From Rhodococcus sp. G-MC3 (GTDB lineage: Bacteria > Actinomycetota > Actinomycetes > Mycobacteriales > Mycobacteriaceae), in the NCBI RefSeq assembly GCF_030063335.1, contig NZ_JASISW010000031.1, positions 1-54,944 on the forward strand: 54,944 bases of DNA, given 5' to 3'. Below, one piece after another: positions 43,028 through 51,454 of this stretch. Both the position numbers and the translations under genes were made by a program. The stretch's first letter is position 1, and every line of letters begins with the position of its first letter. The notes below the pieces were generated by a model. That model saw only the letters and a list, made by a program, of their open reading frames with translations. It made no database searches and was not told the origin of the DNA.

Positions 43028-43624
43028 TCACTGGCGAATCGCGCTGATAGCACCGTGCGGGCGGTGTTCTGGCTCTGTGCGAGTGTAGGTTTCGATAACC
43101 TCGAAGCCTGCGAGCCCCACGAGTTCGGCTATCACAGGCAGGGGCCAACGATATGCGGTCACGACGGCATGATCGAAGCTCTCCACCGATGGTCCCTCGA
43201 AGAACCCGACAAGGAGCCCGCCTCCCGTTCGGATCACCCTGGCGAACTCGACCAGGCAATCCTGCACGTTGCCCGGTTCCTGGTGAATCAGCGAGTACCA
43301 GGAAAGCACTCCGGCCACACTGCGGTCTTCAGTATCGAGCGCGGTCAGCGTCCCTACGTCAAAGCGCCTGTCAGGATACGTTTTACGAGCGTGTTCGATG
43401 AACCCAGAAGTCAGATCGATTCCGCGCACATCACATCCGAGGCCTGACAGATAGTTCGTCCACTGGCCAGGGCCGCAGCCTGCATCGATCAGGGGACCGT
43501 CACGCTGTGTTGCCCAATCTGTAACCACCTGGCGATCGGATGGATGAACGGAGTCCATCGAATCGAAAAGGCTTACATACTCAACCGCCCGGGCGGCGTA
43601 GGCCAACTCGACCTCGGTTTCCAT
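43028..43624 (-). CDS. class I SAM-dependent methyltransferase
   Basis: The 198-residue protein has motif I PLIDAGCGPGQWTNYLSG (about residues 43-60), motif II RGIDLTSGFIEHAR, an acidic strand RFDVGTLTALD, and motif IV/V GVLSWYSLIHQEPG and IRTGGGLLVGFFEG. This is the Methyltransf_11/25 fold acting on a small molecule, often in ubiquinone- or antibiotic-type reactions; substrate unknown. It is convergent with the ABC operon. A damaged copy of the stretch coding for GGGLLVGFFE exists near 46228. Confidence 0.85.
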   Translation of the reverse strand: METEVELAYAARAVEYVSLFDSMDSVHPSDRQVVTDWATQRDGPLIDAGCGPGQWTNYLSGLGCDVRGIDLTSGFIEHARKTYPDRRFDVGTLTALDTEDRSVAGVLSWYSLIHQEPGNVQDCLVEFARVIRTGGGLLVGFFEGPSVESFDHAVVTAYRWPLPVIAELVGLAGFEVIETYTRTEPEHRPHGAISAIRQ

Positions 43625-43727
43625 GTCTCGACCCTAGAGCAACCTCACCTCAAGACGCGATGCACTCACCGCGCCTCGGGATGTGCAGGGTCGTGGTTAT
43701 TGTATCCAGGTCGTGCCACTCGGTACT

Positions 43728-44984
43728 TCATGCGGCGGCCGACTCACGCCCTCGAAGTCTCTGCAAGAGAACGAGTGCAGCTCCCGCGACCAGGACCGAC
43801 AGAACGGCGACGCCCGACGACGCCCATTGCCATGTGTTCGGCCAGAAGGTTCGTTCGATCGGTGTAAGCGGAGTGTAGGCGGTCCAACCGAAGTCGCCGC
43901 CGATCGGGATGGATATCACGATCGGAGTCGTCACCGAAATCGTCAGCGCTGGCGACGTCGTCGGCACCAAGGAAGCAAAGATCAACCCTGTTGCGAAGGG
44001 CAGAAGAAGAATATTCGCAACCCCGTCGATCACGTCGAGAGGATATCCGCTGAATATTCCGGCGACGGCGACCAACGCAAGAATACCCATTCCCGTCAAC
44101 GGCGATAGCCGACGCCACCCGACGGCGGCACCGGCGAGCAGCGCGGCGATGGACGCCACGGCCGCCGACGCTCCGAAGGCCGTCGTCGAAGATGTCGCCA
44201 GATAGGCAAGGGCTGCAAGGACGACGGAGCCCGATACACCGGGAAGCGCAAAAGCCGCGCCGACGAGCAGCGGGATGATCGCCAGTCCGAGCAACCACCG
44301 ATCCTGTATCGCCCCGCCGGAGCCGACCGACCCTACCGCGCGCACGGACAGCCAATACAGCACAAGCCATGCGACGGGAACAGTGATGCCTATCAGCAGT
44401 ACCCGGCTGGTTCCTTGACTCTCGACTAGTGGTGCGTCGAACATCGACAGCGCCCCCGACAGCACCAGAAGGGCCGCGAAGACACCCAAGAAGACGAGGA
44501 GGTAGATCTGGGGACTTGGTTCCAGGTAGTCGGCGTATCGTTCCGGAATTCGACTGAACTCCAGAGGCCCTGCCGCAGTGAACGCAGACACGACGCCGAC
44601 CGCCAAGGCACACTGCAGGATACGACGGTCGCGCGTGCCGGTGAGTGCTGCGCAGCCCCCGAGCATCAGTCCGCCGGCGAGTCCGCGCTGATGTAATTGC
44701 GAGGAGGTCTCGAGCAGAACAGTGATGGGCAGCAGGGTGATTCCGAATCCCAGTGCAACGAAAACATTTCTCGGACTCCTGACCGTAGTCGCGACGACAA
44801 CTGCGACAATCGCACCCAGCGCGGATGCCGACCGGGCGCCCGAGAAGAAGACATCGAAGCGATTGCTGTCGGGCACGAAAATCAAGTGACGCGACACCAT
44901 CGTCGTCAGCGCCAGCGTCGCGACGAAAGCACCGAGGGCAATGGTGACGGACGCGAGTAGGCGTCGAACAGCGGTCGCAGTCAC
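43728..44984 (-). CDS. multi-spanning membrane protein of unknown function
   Basis: The protein has about 11-12 hydrophobic helices over some 418 residues with very short loops, and one longer outside loop near the C-terminus (TPIVISIPIGGDFGWTAYTPLTPIERTFWPNTWQW). No transporter signature was recognised. The C-terminal pattern GDFGWTAYTP...FWPNTWQWA resembles small actinobacterial membrane proteins that I cannot name. I set the start at GTG 44984 just before the first helix. A TTG at 45059 would add 25 residues. Neither has a clear ribosome-binding site. Confidence 0.65.
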   Translation of the reverse strand: MTATAVRRLLASVTIALGAFVATLALTTMVSRHLIFVPDSNRFDVFFSGARSASALGAIVAVVVATTVRSPRNVFVALGFGITLLPITVLLETSSQLHQRGLAGGLMLGGCAALTGTRDRRILQCALAVGVVSAFTAAGPLEFSRIPERYADYLEPSPQIYLLVFLGVFAALLVLSGALSMFDAPLVESQGTSRVLLIGITVPVAWLVLYWLSVRAVGSVGSGGAIQDRWLLGLAIIPLLVGAAFALPGVSGSVVLAALAYLATSSTTAFGASAAVASIAALLAGAAVGWRRLSPLTGMGILALVAVAGIFSGYPLDVIDGVANILLLPFATGLIFASLVPTTSPALTISVTTPIVISIPIGGDFGWTAYTPLTPIERTFWPNTWQWASSGVAVLSVLVAGAALVLLQRLRGRESAAA

Positions 44985-45165
44985 CCTGGGGAGCTTACCC
45001 ACTCGGCTGGATTGCTTGCCTTGCTCGATGACGTCAACCAGGAGTCGCGGTGTCCGCAAGGGACCTCGACGTGATGTGCGTGGCCGCGCCGCAAGCGCGA
45101 ACTCGTCCGCCGGACAGGCCGGGCAGTTCGGCCACCCGAAGACATGAAGGATTCACGATTCCCTG

Positions 45166-45185
45166 AATACAGCTTTCAATGTATT
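45166..45185. promoter_or_regulatory. inverted repeat upstream of arsR-type gene
   Basis: AATACA and TGTATT form a 6-bp inverted repeat with an 8-base spacer, ending 9 bp before the ATG at 45195. The AT-rich ATA/TAT dyad is the usual form of SmtB/ArsR operators, so autoregulation with release by metal is likely. Confidence 0.6.
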
Positions 45186-45194
45186 ATCTCGGCT

Positions 45195-45524
45195 ATGGAC
45201 TTGATGACCCGCGTTTCGGTGCTGTCGAGATTCGGCCACGCGCTGTCCGACGAAACCCGAACCCAGGTACTGCTGGCGTTGAAAGACACGCCGAGATACC
45301 CAGCCGAACTGGCCGACGCGCTGGGCGTGACGCGGCAGAAGTTGTCGAATCACCTTGCATGCCTGCGTGGCTGCGGTTTGGTCGTTGCCGTACCGGACGG
45401 ACGTAGGTCCCGATACGAATTGGCCGATGCGAACATCGGGAAGGCGCTGGACGACTTGCTGCACGTTGTCCTCGCTGTCGACCCAACCTGCTGCCCGGCA
45501 TCGACCAGCGAGGACTGCTGCTGA
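45195..45524 (+). CDS. ArsR/SmtB-family metal-sensing repressor (CmtR-like)
   Basis: A winged helix fills residues 5-90 (RFGHALSDETRTQVLLALKD; YPAELADALGVTRQKLSNHLACLRGCGLV; GRRSRYELAD). Cysteines lie in the recognition helix (HLACLRGCG) and the tail ends CC-PASTSED-CC. That is the pattern expected for CmtR-type cadmium/lead sensors, where thiols of the recognition helix and C-terminus bind the metal. The start ATG 45195 follows the operator; an upstream ATG at 45144 would cover it. The gene overlaps the transporter gene by TGATG. Confidence 0.85.
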   Translation: MDLMTRVSVLSRFGHALSDETRTQVLLALKDTPRYPAELADALGVTRQKLSNHLACLRGCGLVVAVPDGRRSRYELADANIGKALDDLLHVVLAVDPTCCPASTSEDCC

Positions 45525-46219
45525 TGCCCGCCGACCTGAACATGTCTTCGACGGTGGGTCCGCCTTCCGCCGAGCGGCGCGCTGCACTGTCCACGCGAAT
45601 ACGCTGGTTCGTCGCCGCAACCATCCTCTACAACGTGGTCGAAGCGGTCATTGCCATCGGCGAGGGTGCTCGGGTGTCGTCCACCGCGCTGGTCGGGTTC
45701 GGCCTGGACTCGATCATCGAAGTGTCCTCTGCAGCGGCTGTGGCGTGGCAGTTCTCCGCCAAGAACCCCGAGACCAGAGAGAAGGTCGCGCTGCGGATCA
45801 TCGCGTTCTCGTTCTTCGGGCTCGCCGCCTACGTCAGTATCGATGCGGTGCGCGCACTGTTCGGTCTCGGTGCCGCCGAGCATTCACCGATCGGAATTGC
45901 GCTTGCTGCAGTTAGTTTGGCGATCATGCCCACGCTGTCATGGGCGCAGCGCCGGGCTGGACGCGAGTTGGGTTCCCTCACCGCCGTTGCGGACTCCAAG
46001 CAGACCTTGCTGTGCACTTACCTCTCGGCCGTCCTCCTGATCGGATTGCTCCTCAACAGTCTCTTCGGCTGGTCGTGGGCCGACCCGCTGGCGGCCCTGG
46101 TCATTGCCGGTCTCGCCACGAAGGAGGGTGTGAATGCCTGGAAGGGAGATACCTGCTGCGCGTCGCCGTTAGCCGAGCGAGCTGAATCGGATGAGCACCG
46201 CTGCGACTGCTGCGGGTGA
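45524..46219 (+). CDS. cation diffusion facilitator-like metal efflux protein
   Basis: The 231-residue protein has five to six membrane helices. The helix II segment STALVGFGLDSIIEVSSA carries the acidic metal site of CDF proteins in D-x-x-x-E form, and the later ELGSLTAVADSKQTLLCTYLS and WADPLAALVIAGLATKEG match helices V and VI. The cytoplasmic CDF domain is missing, which makes it short. The C-terminus is Cys/His-rich (DTCCAS, then HRCDCCG) and may bind metal. It is co-transcribed with the ArsR-type repressor, so it likely exports Cd, Zn, Co or Pb. Confidence 0.8.
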   Translation: MPADLNMSSTVGPPSAERRAALSTRIRWFVAATILYNVVEAVIAIGEGARVSSTALVGFGLDSIIEVSSAAAVAWQFSAKNPETREKVALRIIAFSFFGLAAYVSIDAVRALFGLGAAEHSPIGIALAAVSLAIMPTLSWAQRRAGRELGSLTAVADSKQTLLCTYLSAVLLIGLLLNSLFGWSWADPLAALVIAGLATKEGVNAWKGDTCCASPLAERAESDEHRCDCCG

Positions 46220-46514
46220 CACCCCTGCCGATGGAGCTCGAAGAACCCGACAAAGAGCCCGCCTCCAGATCAAATCACCATCACTGTGGCTGCTGCGCGC
46301 CCCGGGTGATCGCATCGCAGCGTCGGCGTTACGAGCGCAGACGCGCGGGGCGTTGACTGACCAGCAGATCGATCACGTGATCACCGGATGGTCATCCCGG
46401 TCAGGGCATGTTCGCACGCCGGCGTTCACCCGCGCCGACGTCGAAGCAGACGCCCTCGACGCCGTGGTACGGACCCTCAGTGCCCTACCGATTTCGGCAG
46501 ACCCACTGCCGTAG
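46191..46514 (+). CDS. doubtful small ORF (107 aa)
   Basis: The frame starts inside the end of the CDF gene and has no ribosome-binding site of note. Its second half (about residues 40-107) uses G/C-rich third positions and reads DRIAASALRAQTRGALTDQQ and DVEADALDAVVRTLSALP, so it may be genuine coding sequence. Its first half covers the damaged methyltransferase relic at 46228-46266. It may be a recombined remnant; no family is recognised. Confidence 0.25.
   Translation: MSTAATAAGDTPADGARRTRQRARLQIKSPSLWLLRAPGDRIAASALRAQTRGALTDQQIDHVITGWSSRSGHVRTPAFTRADVEADALDAVVRTLSALPISADPLP
46228..46266 (-). pseudogene. relic of a methyltransferase gene related to the one at 43028
   Basis: This stretch matches 43186-43225 nearly base for base, with a shared CTCGAAGAACCCGACAA core, then G/A, then GAGCCCGCCTCC. 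On the minus strand it would encode GGGLFVGFFE against GGGLLVGFFE in the intact gene, and a TGA stop lies just upstream of it in that frame. Similarity stops on both sides, so only a small relic remains. Confidence 0.5.
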
Positions 46515-46722
46515 AGACAACATGTGTGGTGTTCGAAATGCGGGAGTTGCCACGTGGATGGCAGCTTGCGCGTGTCCATGGGCGTCACTCAAATACATGG
46601 TCGTCACGCAAATAGATGCCACGGCGCGAGAGTCAGCTCACGAGACTAGGGTGAGCCTATCGAGGGGGGCTTGTAGGCGACGACATCTGCGACCTTTCCT
46701 CGCAACGTTTGGACGTGCGCTG

Positions 46723-48465
46723 ATGATCGAGCCGCCGCAGGACCACGAGAGCTTTCGCTCCCAATTGACGTCGGGTGAAGATCTGGTCGACCCGTCCACC
46801 TGGGCTGGTTCGGTGCAGCCGGCCAGCGGCGTCGCTCCACGGATGCGGATCGGTACCAACCGTTGGTTCAACTTGCTGTGGTTGCTGCCGATCGGATTCG
46901 TAGTCCTCATCGCGGCGGTGGCCGCAGCACAAGGCTTGCGCAGCAATGACTTTGGACAGCATTTCATCGAGGAGTATCCTGGCACCTCCAAGGCCGCGCC
47001 AGGCGAGGCCTCGGCCATGCCCGCGTGGGTGGGCGCGCAGCACTTCCTCAATCTGTTCCTGATGATCTTCATCATTCGGTCGGGAGTGCAGATCCTCACC
47101 GATCACCCGCGGCTCTACTGGACCCGCAACAGCACCCCGGGCCGCGACTGGTTCCGAATCCAGAAGCCCGTTCCTCCAGATCCGTTGTGGACTGCGAAGC
47201 AAGACTCGATTTCCCTGCCGGGGAATGTCGGACTACCCGGAATTCGGCACTCGATCGGTTTGGCGCGGTGGTGGCATTTGGGCACCAACATGCTGTGGTT
47301 GCTCAACGGTGTCATTTTCTATGTGCTGTTGTTCGCGACCGGGCAATGGCGGCATTTGATTCCGACCAGCTGGGACGTCTTCCCCAATGCCGTCTCCGTG
47401 CTCATTCAGTACCTGTCGCTGGACTGGCCACTCGAGGGCCATTGGGTCGCCTACAACGGCCTGCAACTGCTGGCGTACTTCCTGACGGTATTCGTCGCAG
47501 CGCCGGCAGCGATGATCACGGGATTGGGAATGTCGCCTGCACTGTCCACTCGGTTTCGCCGAATCAGCAAGATATTCAGCATCCAAACTGCCCGTTCGCT
47601 GCATTTCCTGGTGCTGATTTGGTTCCTGATCTTCATCGTCGTCCATGTCGCGATGGTTTTCGCCACCGGTCTGCTCCGCAACCTCAATCACATATACGCC
47701 GCACGAGATGACCAGAGTTGGGTCGGCCTCGGTATCTTCGCGCTATCGATGGTCGTCGTAATCGCGGGATGGGTTGCAGCAACTCCCATCACGCTGCGAC
47801 ATCCGCGACTCGTGCAGCGAGTCGGGTTCGCGTTGATCGGACCAGTTCAGCGCCTGTTCGAACATGTCGACGCCAGGCCCGGCGAGTACACCGAAGCCGA
47901 TATTTCGCCGTACTTCTGGCACAACGGACGTTATCCCGACTCCGACGAGTTTCACGCTCTACGCGAAAACAACTTCGTCGACTATCGGCTACGGGTCAAT
48001 GGTCTCGTGGAGAACCCTCGAGATTTCGACCTCGAACAACTCCGCGCCCTGCCCTCCCATGAACAGATCACCCAGCACTTCTGCATCCAAGGATGGTCCG
48101 GCGTCGCGAAGTGGGGTGGAGTGTCGATGCAGACCATCATGGACCAAGTCCGCCCACATCCCGAAGCTAAGTGGGTCGTGTTCTACTCTCTTGGAGACGG
48201 CCCGGACGGCGGCGTCTACTACGACACCCACCCAATCGATCAGATGGCGTACCACCTATCGATGTTGGCCTATGACATGAACGGTGAGGCACTGTCCTTC
48301 GGACATGGAGCGCCGCTGCGGCTGCGCAATGAAACACAGCTCGGGTTCAAACAGGTCAAATGGATCAAAGGCGTGGAGTTCGTCGCCAGCTTCGACTCTG
48401 TCGGTGGCGGTTTCGGCGGCTACAACGAAGACCACGAGTTCTTCGGCTATAGACAGTCCCTGTAA
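46723..48465 (+). CDS. cytochrome b561-like / molybdopterin oxidoreductase fusion protein
   Basis: The first 360 residues hold six membrane helices with histidines at helix ends (VGAQHFLNLFLMIF; RWWHLGTNMLWLL; ARSLHFLVLIWFLIFIVVHVA), as in cytochrome b561/formate dehydrogenase gamma haem subunits. The last 200 residues form a sulfite-oxidase/YedY-type Mo-cofactor domain: DYRLRVNGLVENP, then HEQITQHFCIQGWSG with the Mo-ligand Cys, KWGGVSM, and YDMNGEALSFGHGAPLRLR. One chain thus joins what is split in YedYZ (MsrPQ), with the catalytic domain probably outside and electrons passing through haem. No Tat signal is seen. ATG 46723 is chosen; in-frame GTG 46651 is possible. Confidence 0.85.
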   Translation: MIEPPQDHESFRSQLTSGEDLVDPSTWAGSVQPASGVAPRMRIGTNRWFNLLWLLPIGFVVLIAAVAAAQGLRSNDFGQHFIEEYPGTSKAAPGEASAMPAWVGAQHFLNLFLMIFIIRSGVQILTDHPRLYWTRNSTPGRDWFRIQKPVPPDPLWTAKQDSISLPGNVGLPGIRHSIGLARWWHLGTNMLWLLNGVIFYVLLFATGQWRHLIPTSWDVFPNAVSVLIQYLSLDWPLEGHWVAYNGLQLLAYFLTVFVAAPAAMITGLGMSPALSTRFRRISKIFSIQTARSLHFLVLIWFLIFIVVHVAMVFATGLLRNLNHIYAARDDQSWVGLGIFALSMVVVIAGWVAATPITLRHPRLVQRVGFALIGPVQRLFEHVDARPGEYTEADISPYFWHNGRYPDSDEFHALRENNFVDYRLRVNGLVENPRDFDLEQLRALPSHEQITQHFCIQGWSGVAKWGGVSMQTIMDQVRPHPEAKWVVFYSLGDGPDGGVYYDTHPIDQMAYHLSMLAYDMNGEALSFGHGAPLRLRNETQLGFKQVKWIKGVEFVASFDSVGGGFGGYNEDHEFFGYRQSL

Positions 48466-48497
48466 TACAGCTTCATCGACTAAAGAGAAGAGTTCAC

Positions 48498-48833
48498 ATG
48501 GAAAAAATGTCGTTGACGGCGTTGGCCCGCGAACAGCTCGCGAGTGCCGAACGCGCGTCCAGTGGACGCAGCGCTCACACCGTGTACGGGGGGCACGAAC
48601 ATGTTCTGCGTCAGACCATGATTGCCCTCGCTGCAGGTCAGACCCTGAGCGAACACGAGAATCCCGGTGAGGCGACGCTTCAGGTTCTGCACGGCCGCGT
48701 CCGTCTCACCGCAGGCGAGGACGCGTGGGAAGGCTCCGGTGGAGACCTGATCGTCGTCCCGAATTCCCGACATGCGCTCGAAGCGATCGAGGCGTCCACG
48801 GTGTTGCTGACCGTCGCGAAGCTGCCTGGCTAG
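48498..48833 (+). CDS. small cupin-domain protein (111 aa)
   Basis: A single cupin barrel is seen: LRQTMIALAAGQTLSEHENPGEATLQVLHGRVRLTAG (about residues 35-70), then WEGSGGDLIVVPNSRHALEAIE. The conserved His/Glu metal ligands are partly kept (EHENPGEA, SRHAL). Such stand-alone cupins bind metal and have varied roles. It lies 32 bp after the molybdoenzyme gene with AAGAGAAGAG ahead of the ATG, so it is probably in the same transcript. Confidence 0.8.
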   Translation: MEKMSLTALAREQLASAERASSGRSAHTVYGGHEHVLRQTMIALAAGQTLSEHENPGEATLQVLHGRVRLTAGEDAWEGSGGDLIVVPNSRHALEAIEASTVLLTVAKLPG

Positions 48834-48923
48834 CCCGTCATCGTCTCGGTGGTCCTTGAAGCCAAGGGCTGCAGGCACGTACGTCCTGCGGTGGATCTTC
48901 AGCGACCCACCGGGCGGGTCGTG

Positions 48924-50000
48924 CTACGACTGGCCCTCACCGAGGTTTTCATGCATGTCGTCGACGTGAATCGAGTCGCCGCCAGCTTGTTTCGCCGTGT
49001 ACATCGCAGCATCGGCCCTGTCGCAGGCACGTCGAAATTCGCCGATGGACGCGTCCGCACCGATATGGGCGACGCCGATGCTCACCGTCGTTCCACCGGA
49101 TTCGCGATCGTGAAAACGCAGTCGAAGCCGGTGCGCACGTTCGATCGCCTCGGCAGCGGTGCCTTGATCGAGCACGACGAACTCCTCGCCGCCGGTTCGC
49201 GCGGTGAAAGCAGGCGGACCGAACACCGAATGCAGAGCATCCGCGACCTCCCTCAGCACCACGTCGCCGTGCGAGTGCCCGAATTCGTCGTTGACGAGCT
49301 TGAAATCGTCGAGATCGATCACCATCACCGTGGCGGGGCCGCGCAACCGTTCGGCGATCGCAACATCGAATCCACGCCTGTTCAGCAGGCCGGTCAGTGG
49401 GTCGTAGGACGCGGACGCAGCGTCGCGCCGCAGGAGAAGCAGGACAAAATTTGCGAGTATCGGCGCCGAGAACAGCACGAGCGTCAGTACGACGAGGTAC
49501 GCGCAAGCGAGCACGACATCGGCGTCGGGAGCGGTGACAGCACCGAAGAACAGGACACCGACAGCCGTCACCGACAGTCCCTGATGCGCGACAAACATCC
49601 GCGGACTGTGGAACGTCACGATATATCTGCCAATAACGCCGAGTGCCGCCGAACACGGGAGCGCCACGAACGGGTCGTGAAGCAACAGCAGCAGCACGAC
49701 CGCGCCGATTTCGAGGTAGGCCACGAACACCCGCGACAGGAGTCGGGACGGCCATGGTCCTCGCAGCCATACCAATCCGATGGCGGCGGCGGTAGCGGCG
49801 AGCGCGTACGCGATCACTCGACCGACGCCGTCGGGAGTGCCGGCAGGCGTATGCGCCGCCAGGAGAGCGAGCACGGCATACAACCAGCACCACGACCATA
49901 GCGCCACATGCATGTAGCGCAGCAGAGGATCCCGGCGGTGATACGCAACGGTCCAGTCGTAGTCGGCAGGGTGGTTCCACCATCGTGAAAACTGTCGCAT
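48924..50000 (-). CDS. membrane diguanylate cyclase (GGDEF domain)
   Basis: Six membrane helices (about residues 30-195) precede a GGDEF domain (about 198-345) with YDPLTGLLNRRGFD, VMVIDLDDFKLVNDEFGHSHGD, and the active motif RTGGEEF. These enzymes make cyclic di-GMP from two GTP. The inhibitory I-site (RxxD, five residues before GGDEF) is absent: the matching positions read G-P-P-A. Product feedback is therefore not expected. It is convergent with the cupin gene and has its own 5' region of about 330 bp. Confidence 0.9.
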   Translation of the reverse strand: MRQFSRWWNHPADYDWTVAYHRRDPLLRYMHVALWSWCWLYAVLALLAAHTPAGTPDGVGRVIAYALAATAAAIGLVWLRGPWPSRLLSRVFVAYLEIGAVVLLLLLHDPFVALPCSAALGVIGRYIVTFHSPRMFVAHQGLSVTAVGVLFFGAVTAPDADVVLACAYLVVLTLVLFSAPILANFVLLLLRRDAASASYDPLTGLLNRRGFDVAIAERLRGPATVMVIDLDDFKLVNDEFGHSHGDVVLREVADALHSVFGPPAFTARTGGEEFVVLDQGTAAEAIERAHRLRLRFHDRESGGTTVSIGVAHIGADASIGEFRRACDRADAAMYTAKQAGGDSIHVDDMHENLGEGQS

Positions 50001-50334
50001 GGTCTGGGCGCGCCTTCTTCAAGATCGAGCGTCACCGCAGCCCGGTACGTCTACCGAGCCGACCCCCTCGCGCCCGCAGTGACACGACCAGTCAAGCAGA
50101 GACCACGGCATCGACGAAAAAACATGTAAGAAATCACCGTCACCATTACGTGTGAGATCAACCTGCAAAGTTTTTGCACGTGACGGGCACCGGCTGACCT
50201 CGTGGTCGACGCGCACACCGATCGGCCTCTGCTCCCACGGACATATAGCGGTCATAAATCACGGTGATCGCAACCGTTCACATCACTGGCCGGGTGGCAG
50301 AGGATGGACGGACCCCACTGGAAGAGGAGACACC
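50001..50334. other. divergent intergenic region between diguanylate cyclase and small ORF
   Basis: The 334 bp stretch carries the promoters of both flanking genes. A perfect inverted repeat TGCAAA-GTT-TTTGCA lies at 50164-50178 and could be an operator. No GEMM-type riboswitch or RNA gene was recognised. Frames here are short and lack coding signals. Confidence 0.5.
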
Positions 50335-50598
50335 ATGTCCGATGCCTATGCCCGCCACATCGACACCGACGTCCACACCCTCGTCCAGCTGTGCGGCTAC
50401 TCCCCCGCTCACGCCCGAGCCGAGCTCACCGCCATCTCCCACCGAGAGAGAGTCGGTCTCATCTCCGCGGGCGCTGCGCTCGAACTACTCGCCCAGGCAA
50501 CTGCATTCGGCGTCGACGCCGACCCTGCCGCTGCTCGGGTGCAGTGGCAGCAAATTCTTCGCGGATCCGGTGCGACCGGGCACACACTCGCTGCCTGA
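50335..50598 (+). CDS. hypothetical small protein (87 aa)
   Basis: The ATG at 50335 is preceded by GAAGAGGAGA, a good ribosome-binding site. The product is helical (ARHIDTDVHTLVQLCGYSPAHARAELTAISHRERVGLISAGAALELLAQATA) and lacks membrane segments. It resembles small actinobacterial proteins of unknown function. The longer frame from 50152 has no start signal. It is a single gene between divergent and convergent neighbours. Confidence 0.65.
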   Translation: MSDAYARHIDTDVHTLVQLCGYSPAHARAELTAISHRERVGLISAGAALELLAQATAFGVDADPAAARVQWQQILRGSGATGHTLAA

Positions 50599-50651
50599 TC
50601 ACGAGTGTCTGCGGCTGAGTGAACAGTCGACTGTGCGCGCAAGAACGAATC

Positions 50652-51407
50652 TCAACCGTCGGATCGCACATTCGCCCTGGAGAGTGAACGGGCAAGTGCC
50701 AGGGCTGCGGTTCTGACCGCCGGTGCCAGAAGTTCAGGTCGAAAACCGGCGGTGGGGACCGATACCGACATCGCCGCGACCGGCTTACCGGCGAGCAAAA
50801 TCGGTGACGCTACACAACATCCGCCTTCGACAGCTTCTTCGCGTTCGATTGCCACTCCGGTGCGATGGATTTCATCGAGTTGCCGAGCGAGTACTTTCGG
50901 ATCGGCTATCGAGTGTGGTGTGTAACAGCGCAGGGGTCGGGCGAGAACCGCGTCGCGAAACTCCGGACTTTCGAATGCGAGCAACGCCTTCCCGACTCCT
51001 GTGCACGTGAGTGGCAAGCGGCCTCCAATCTGAGAGGGGAGCGCCATCGGTGTGTGGCCTTGCAGTTTCTCGACGTAGACGACGTCCATCTGGTCTCTGA
51101 CGGCCAGGTGCACAGTATGTTCGGTTACCGCATACAAATCATGCATGAAGGGCATTGCCGCTGTTCTCAGTCGATGTTTGATCGACACTCTTTCACCGAG
51201 TTCGAACAGGGTGATTCCCAGTTCGAACTTCTTGTCCGTACGTTGAACCCAACCGACGGAAGTCAGATCGACCAACATCCGGTGCACGGTCGAACGGGGC
51301 AGACCCGTTCTCGTGGTGATGTCGTCAAGACCAAGTGCATCACCTGCTGGAAACGAGTCGAGAATCAGGGTGTATCGCTCGAGCAACGACATATCATCCC
51401 GTTTCAT
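50652..51407 (-). CDS. IclR-family transcriptional regulator
   Basis: The winged helix covers residues 8-65 (LERYTLILDSF; LGLDDITTRTGLPRSTVHRMLVDL; WVQRTDKKFELGITLFELG). The effector domain follows (VYVEKLQGHTPMALPSQIG; PLTCTGVGKALLAF; EGGCCVASPIL). IclR proteins often control aromatic or ketoacid degradation. It is divergent from the hydratase gene with only 47 bp between starts, so it very probably regulates that operon and its own expression. Effector unknown. Confidence 0.9.
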   Translation of the reverse strand: MKRDDMSLLERYTLILDSFPAGDALGLDDITTRTGLPRSTVHRMLVDLTSVGWVQRTDKKFELGITLFELGERVSIKHRLRTAAMPFMHDLYAVTEHTVHLAVRDQMDVVYVEKLQGHTPMALPSQIGGRLPLTCTGVGKALLAFESPEFRDAVLARPLRCYTPHSIADPKVLARQLDEIHRTGVAIEREEAVEGGCCVASPILLAGKPVAAMSVSVPTAGFRPELLAPAVRTAALALARSLSRANVRSDG

Positions 51408-51454
51408 GGGATGGATCCTAGGCCGCGTGGTGCCGGACGCCTAGCGTTCTACGC

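Noticed and set aside
46636..46656. Inverted repeat GCTCAC-N9-GTGAGC upstream of the molybdoenzyme gene
   Set aside because: Six-base arms with a long spacer are expected by chance, and the placement relative to the start is uncertain.
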